DNA of 64,000 nucleotides from Opisthocomus hoazin (taxonomy: Eukaryota; Chordata; Aves; Opisthocomiformes; Opisthocomidae), in contig NC_134415.1 of assembly GCF_030867145.1 (NCBI RefSeq), forward strand, positions 74,801,300 to 74,865,299, read 5' to 3'. The notes beneath the pieces were generated by a model. It was given only the letters and a program-made list of their open reading frames with translations, ran no database searches and was not told the origin of the DNA. Of this stretch, positions 61,451 to 64,000 are shown piece by piece (position 1 is the stretch's first letter; every line of letters starts with the position of its first letter). The translations under genes and the position numbers were made by a program.

Positions 61451-63708
61451 CATCTTCACACAGATGGGCAGGATCTGCCCCCAGCGACTGCTCTAAAGCA
61501 GCCCAAGTACCACCAAGACTAACACGCCTTGGGAACTTCTGTTTTAGCTCCTGAGCATGCTGGTTGAATGTTGCATGTTTTAGCCTTTGCGTTTTAACTC
61601 CAAAAGCTATCATCTCATTGGGATGAAATGGAACAAGTTATGATTTTTCATTCTGTTTTCTAGGAATAAAGACCTTTCAGAAATATTCAGACCCCCTGTA
61701 ACACAACATTTCCTTGGAGATTCAAATTGACTTTTCTCTTAAATAAAATGGATGTTATTTGTTCTTATTTCCTGTATCACTTTACAAATTATGTCATGGT
61801 CTCATATGAAACCACTCAGTCAGAACAGTATAATCATTCTCCTTTCAGTCAGGTTGTCAGCAAGTATTAACACTTAAACCTTCAAGGATTCAAACAGAGC
61901 TACACTGATTTATACTAAGTGTGAAGATGATGCCAGGTATCAGGGGATTTCCAAAATTAAAACCAGGAGGGCCACAGCCTGTTTTAAACATGATAGAAAT
62001 AACAGATTTGCTTTAGATCTTTATCTTCATTTGCTTTTTACATCACTTGAAAGGTAGCTCATCCATTCTTAATAGCACAATTATGGCAGATGGCAACAGG
62101 CCACCTTGAGTTATTTATTAGGTTGCCTGCTGTGACTTTATCACTACCATTCAGAAGGCTGATGGATTTAACTCTGCTGGACTGCAGGTCTGAGTCTGTC
62201 GCAGTGGATAACTACTCAGGACAAGGCTGTGAATACCCTGACATAGATCTGTCAATCACTACTTGACAACCTTGTATGACTGCCAATGCAATAGAAAGCA
62301 CAATGAGTGCAGTGGAAGCCAGGGAAGAACGCAAAACTACACATAATTGTCACCATTTAATGCATGTCCAACTGCACTGCATTTCCAATTATTGCTCTAA
62401 CAAAGCAAGTACATATCTACGATGCTCTTGCTAAGATGATCTCCTCCTTATGCAGCATAGGGACTCTTCCGAATTAGTGACTAACATTCAATGACATTTT
62501 AATGGCATCACAGACCAAGTGAGACTTTATTTTAATAGCAGATCTCACTGATATTGAGTTACAACAGAACTCCCATGGAAGTATATATGACATTTACACA
62601 GTCAGTAGATTAATTCACTATGACCATTGCTAGTTCCATCAGTACCAGATTAATTATGTCGCTGAGCTCCTTGCCGTGAAGTATAAACAAACACTGATGC
62701 AATTATGCTAACTATCTCAGATTAAAGAAGGCCAACACACTTATAGTACACAGTCGAGTGTGTTTCTCCATAAATACCTTACATTGATTTGTCATTTAGT
62801 TTTATAGCTCAACCATCAAATCTCCAAGACTTCTAGGTGCAGTGTTTTGTGACAGATGCACTGTTTTTATTAAGGTTTATGATTATGAGAGGAAACTGTG
62901 AATTAAGTTTAAAGAAAATAATGTATTCCATAACTTGTATCCCCTGTCCTCAGGGATGCCCCGCATAATCAGTTGCCTTTGCACACTTCTGAGCTGTCAT
63001 TTTGATGTTCGTTCTGAAACTAGGTAACAAGCTATTTTTAATGGATTGCCAAAGCTTGAATGCCCCGCTAAGTATATCAGCTCTACACTATTAGTATTCT
63101 TTTATTTCTTCTATTGTTCTAAATAGTAGAAGAGTGATTATAGGGACTCTTCTTTCCTAAATGTTGATTTGCTTTTGTATCAAACAACTTATTGGACTAA
63201 TTAGAAGGGAGTCTTAGATCACAAACTCAGCTTCCAAACTGAAATGGGAAAATGCATTGCAAAACACCGTAAGAACTGCATTGTGCATGATGCTACCTAA
63301 ACTTGTCTAAAAGTCACATTTTCTATATTCCACCAAGACTACTTGGAAAGCAATTAACCATTTGCATACAGAAATGCTCCCCTTGGAAATAGGTTTATGA
63401 GGCTATAATACGCACTGCCAGTACTTGTTAACTTTTTTTCTTAGGTTCCATTTTCTTTCTTTGGCATTCATTGAAAAGGTTTGGCTGTTAATGAGTACCT
63501 CATTTATTTGTCCCAGTGCTGTACTGAATCTTAGAACTGGAACCCAATTATTGTTTTACTTCATGGCTGTCTGAATAATTATCATATGGCATTCATATGC
63601 TTAACCTAATGGAGCAAGGAAGGCATAATACAGCAATGGGAGGACAGATCATTTAAGAAAGGTTATGAGGCATATGGTTCAACTTTTGGCAGTAACAGGC
63701 GGAAAAGT

Positions 63709-63731
63709 CACAAACATTGTGAATGTTTGTG
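63709..63731. repeat. Short perfect hairpin near an SLC35F1 splice donor
   Basis: CACAAACATT (63709-63718) and AATGTTTGTG (63722-63731) are exact reverse complements around a 3-nt loop. In the SLC35F1 pre-mRNA this stem starts about 75 nt after the donor of the 53-nt exon. A hairpin this short can occur by chance. Confidence 0.8.
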
Positions 63732-63806
63732 CCTGCCTCCCCAAACACTGGTCATCTCCACGCCTCTTTCAACAACTATCATCAATGAGGTAAGGTGTTT
63801 TCTTAC

Positions 63807-63859
63807 CTATTTGCCAGTCCCAGGGAACTTTCAACAGCTCTTTGTGTTCCATTATTGCA
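63807..63859 (-). CDS. SLC35F1: SLC35F1 short internal coding exon (53 nt)
   Basis: On the minus strand a strong polypyrimidine tract and acceptor (CTCTTGTCATCTCTTACAG, AG at 63860-63861) precede T GCA ATA ATG GAA CAC. The exon ends CAA ATA G followed by GTAAGA (GT at 63805-63806). It encodes AIMEHKELLKVPWDWQI plus one base of the next Gly. This segment lies in the loop before a transmembrane helix in SLC35F1 and matches the vertebrate protein essentially residue for residue as I recall it. The exon is too short to be found by open-frame length and was located by its splice sites and encoded peptide. The incoming phase needs two bases from an exon beyond 64000. The joined G|GC codon (Gly) links it in frame to the exon at 58360-58514. 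Confidence 0.93.
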
Positions 63860-64000
63860 CTGTAAGAGATGACAAGAGAAGGCAAAATTTGATGGAAGAG
63901 AACAGAAGTTAAATTACTTCCACTGATTCAATTCAAATGCTGGACAAAACAACATAAATAACCTTGTAACAAAAAATCTCTGTAGGAACCAAATGCAATC
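63860..64000 (-). other. SLC35F1: SLC35F1 upstream intron, partial
   Basis: Sequence immediately upstream (on the minus strand) of the 53-nt exon. It contains the pyrimidine tract of the acceptor and otherwise A-rich intronic sequence. The remaining exons of the gene, encoding most of the transmembrane domain, lie past the window edge. Confidence 0.85.

Larger units (their letters stand above)
58515..63806 (-). other. SLC35F1: SLC35F1 intron (about 5.3 kb, phase 1)
   Basis: Bounded by a GTAAGA donor at 63801-63806 and the TTCTGCAG acceptor at 58515-58522 on the minus strand. It contains an old SINE relic (59.0-59.17 kb), an old CR1 copy (61.06-61.45 kb) and otherwise A+T-rich unique-looking DNA. 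No coding exon was found inside. Confidence 0.9.

Noticed and set aside
61031..61522. 163-codon + strand open frame
   Set aside because: It runs antisense through a CR1 3' fragment. The peptide is the reverse-strand shadow of the LINE.

Overview
This window reads as vertebrate nuclear DNA, almost certainly from a bird. The main clue is a set of CR1 LINE fragments, two of which keep the 3' tail of repeated ATTCTGTG octamers seen in avian and other sauropsid CR1 elements. Ancient MIR-like SINE remnants are also present. There is no bacterial-style gene packing, operon structure or CRISPR array, and over 99% of the window is non-coding.

The one gene I can recognise is the 3' end of SLC35F1, on the minus strand. 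SLC35F1 is an orphan solute carrier of the DMT/SLC35F family. Three coding exons are visible: a 53-nt exon (63807-63859), a 155-nt exon (58360-58514) and the terminal coding exon with its stop (36914-37138). All have canonical splice sites, compatible phases and strong protein similarity to SLC35F1 as I know it. They are separated by introns of about 5.3 kb and 21.2 kb. The upstream exons lie beyond position 64000. A probable 3'UTR runs down to a tandem AATAAA signal near 33.01 kb.

Layout: 1 to about 33,000 is intergenic DNA downstream of SLC35F1. It holds a 230-bp GGAGAA hexamer array at 4.9 kb, a striking 600-bp imperfect palindrome at 20.2-20.8 kb whose core looks like a CCAAT/octamer/NRF1 promoter, and a CR1 3' end at 24.4 kb. 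From 33,000 to 36,913 is the probable 3'UTR, with an inserted MIR-like SINE. The large last intron (37,139-58,359) carries two well-preserved CR1 copies, several degenerate ones and SINE relics. The intron at 58,515-63,806 has one SINE relic, one old CR1, and a quiet AT-rich stretch that could be conserved regulatory DNA.

The most unusual structure is the palindrome at 20,220-20,816. It has two ~210-bp arms about 90% identical in inverted orientation around a 175-bp loop, and promoter-like motifs are mirrored in both arms. A separate perfect 26-bp palindrome with a 1-nt spacer lies at 17,439-17,491. By synteny known in other amniotes, CEP85L and PLN should lie beyond the low-coordinate end, but I could not find either in this window.
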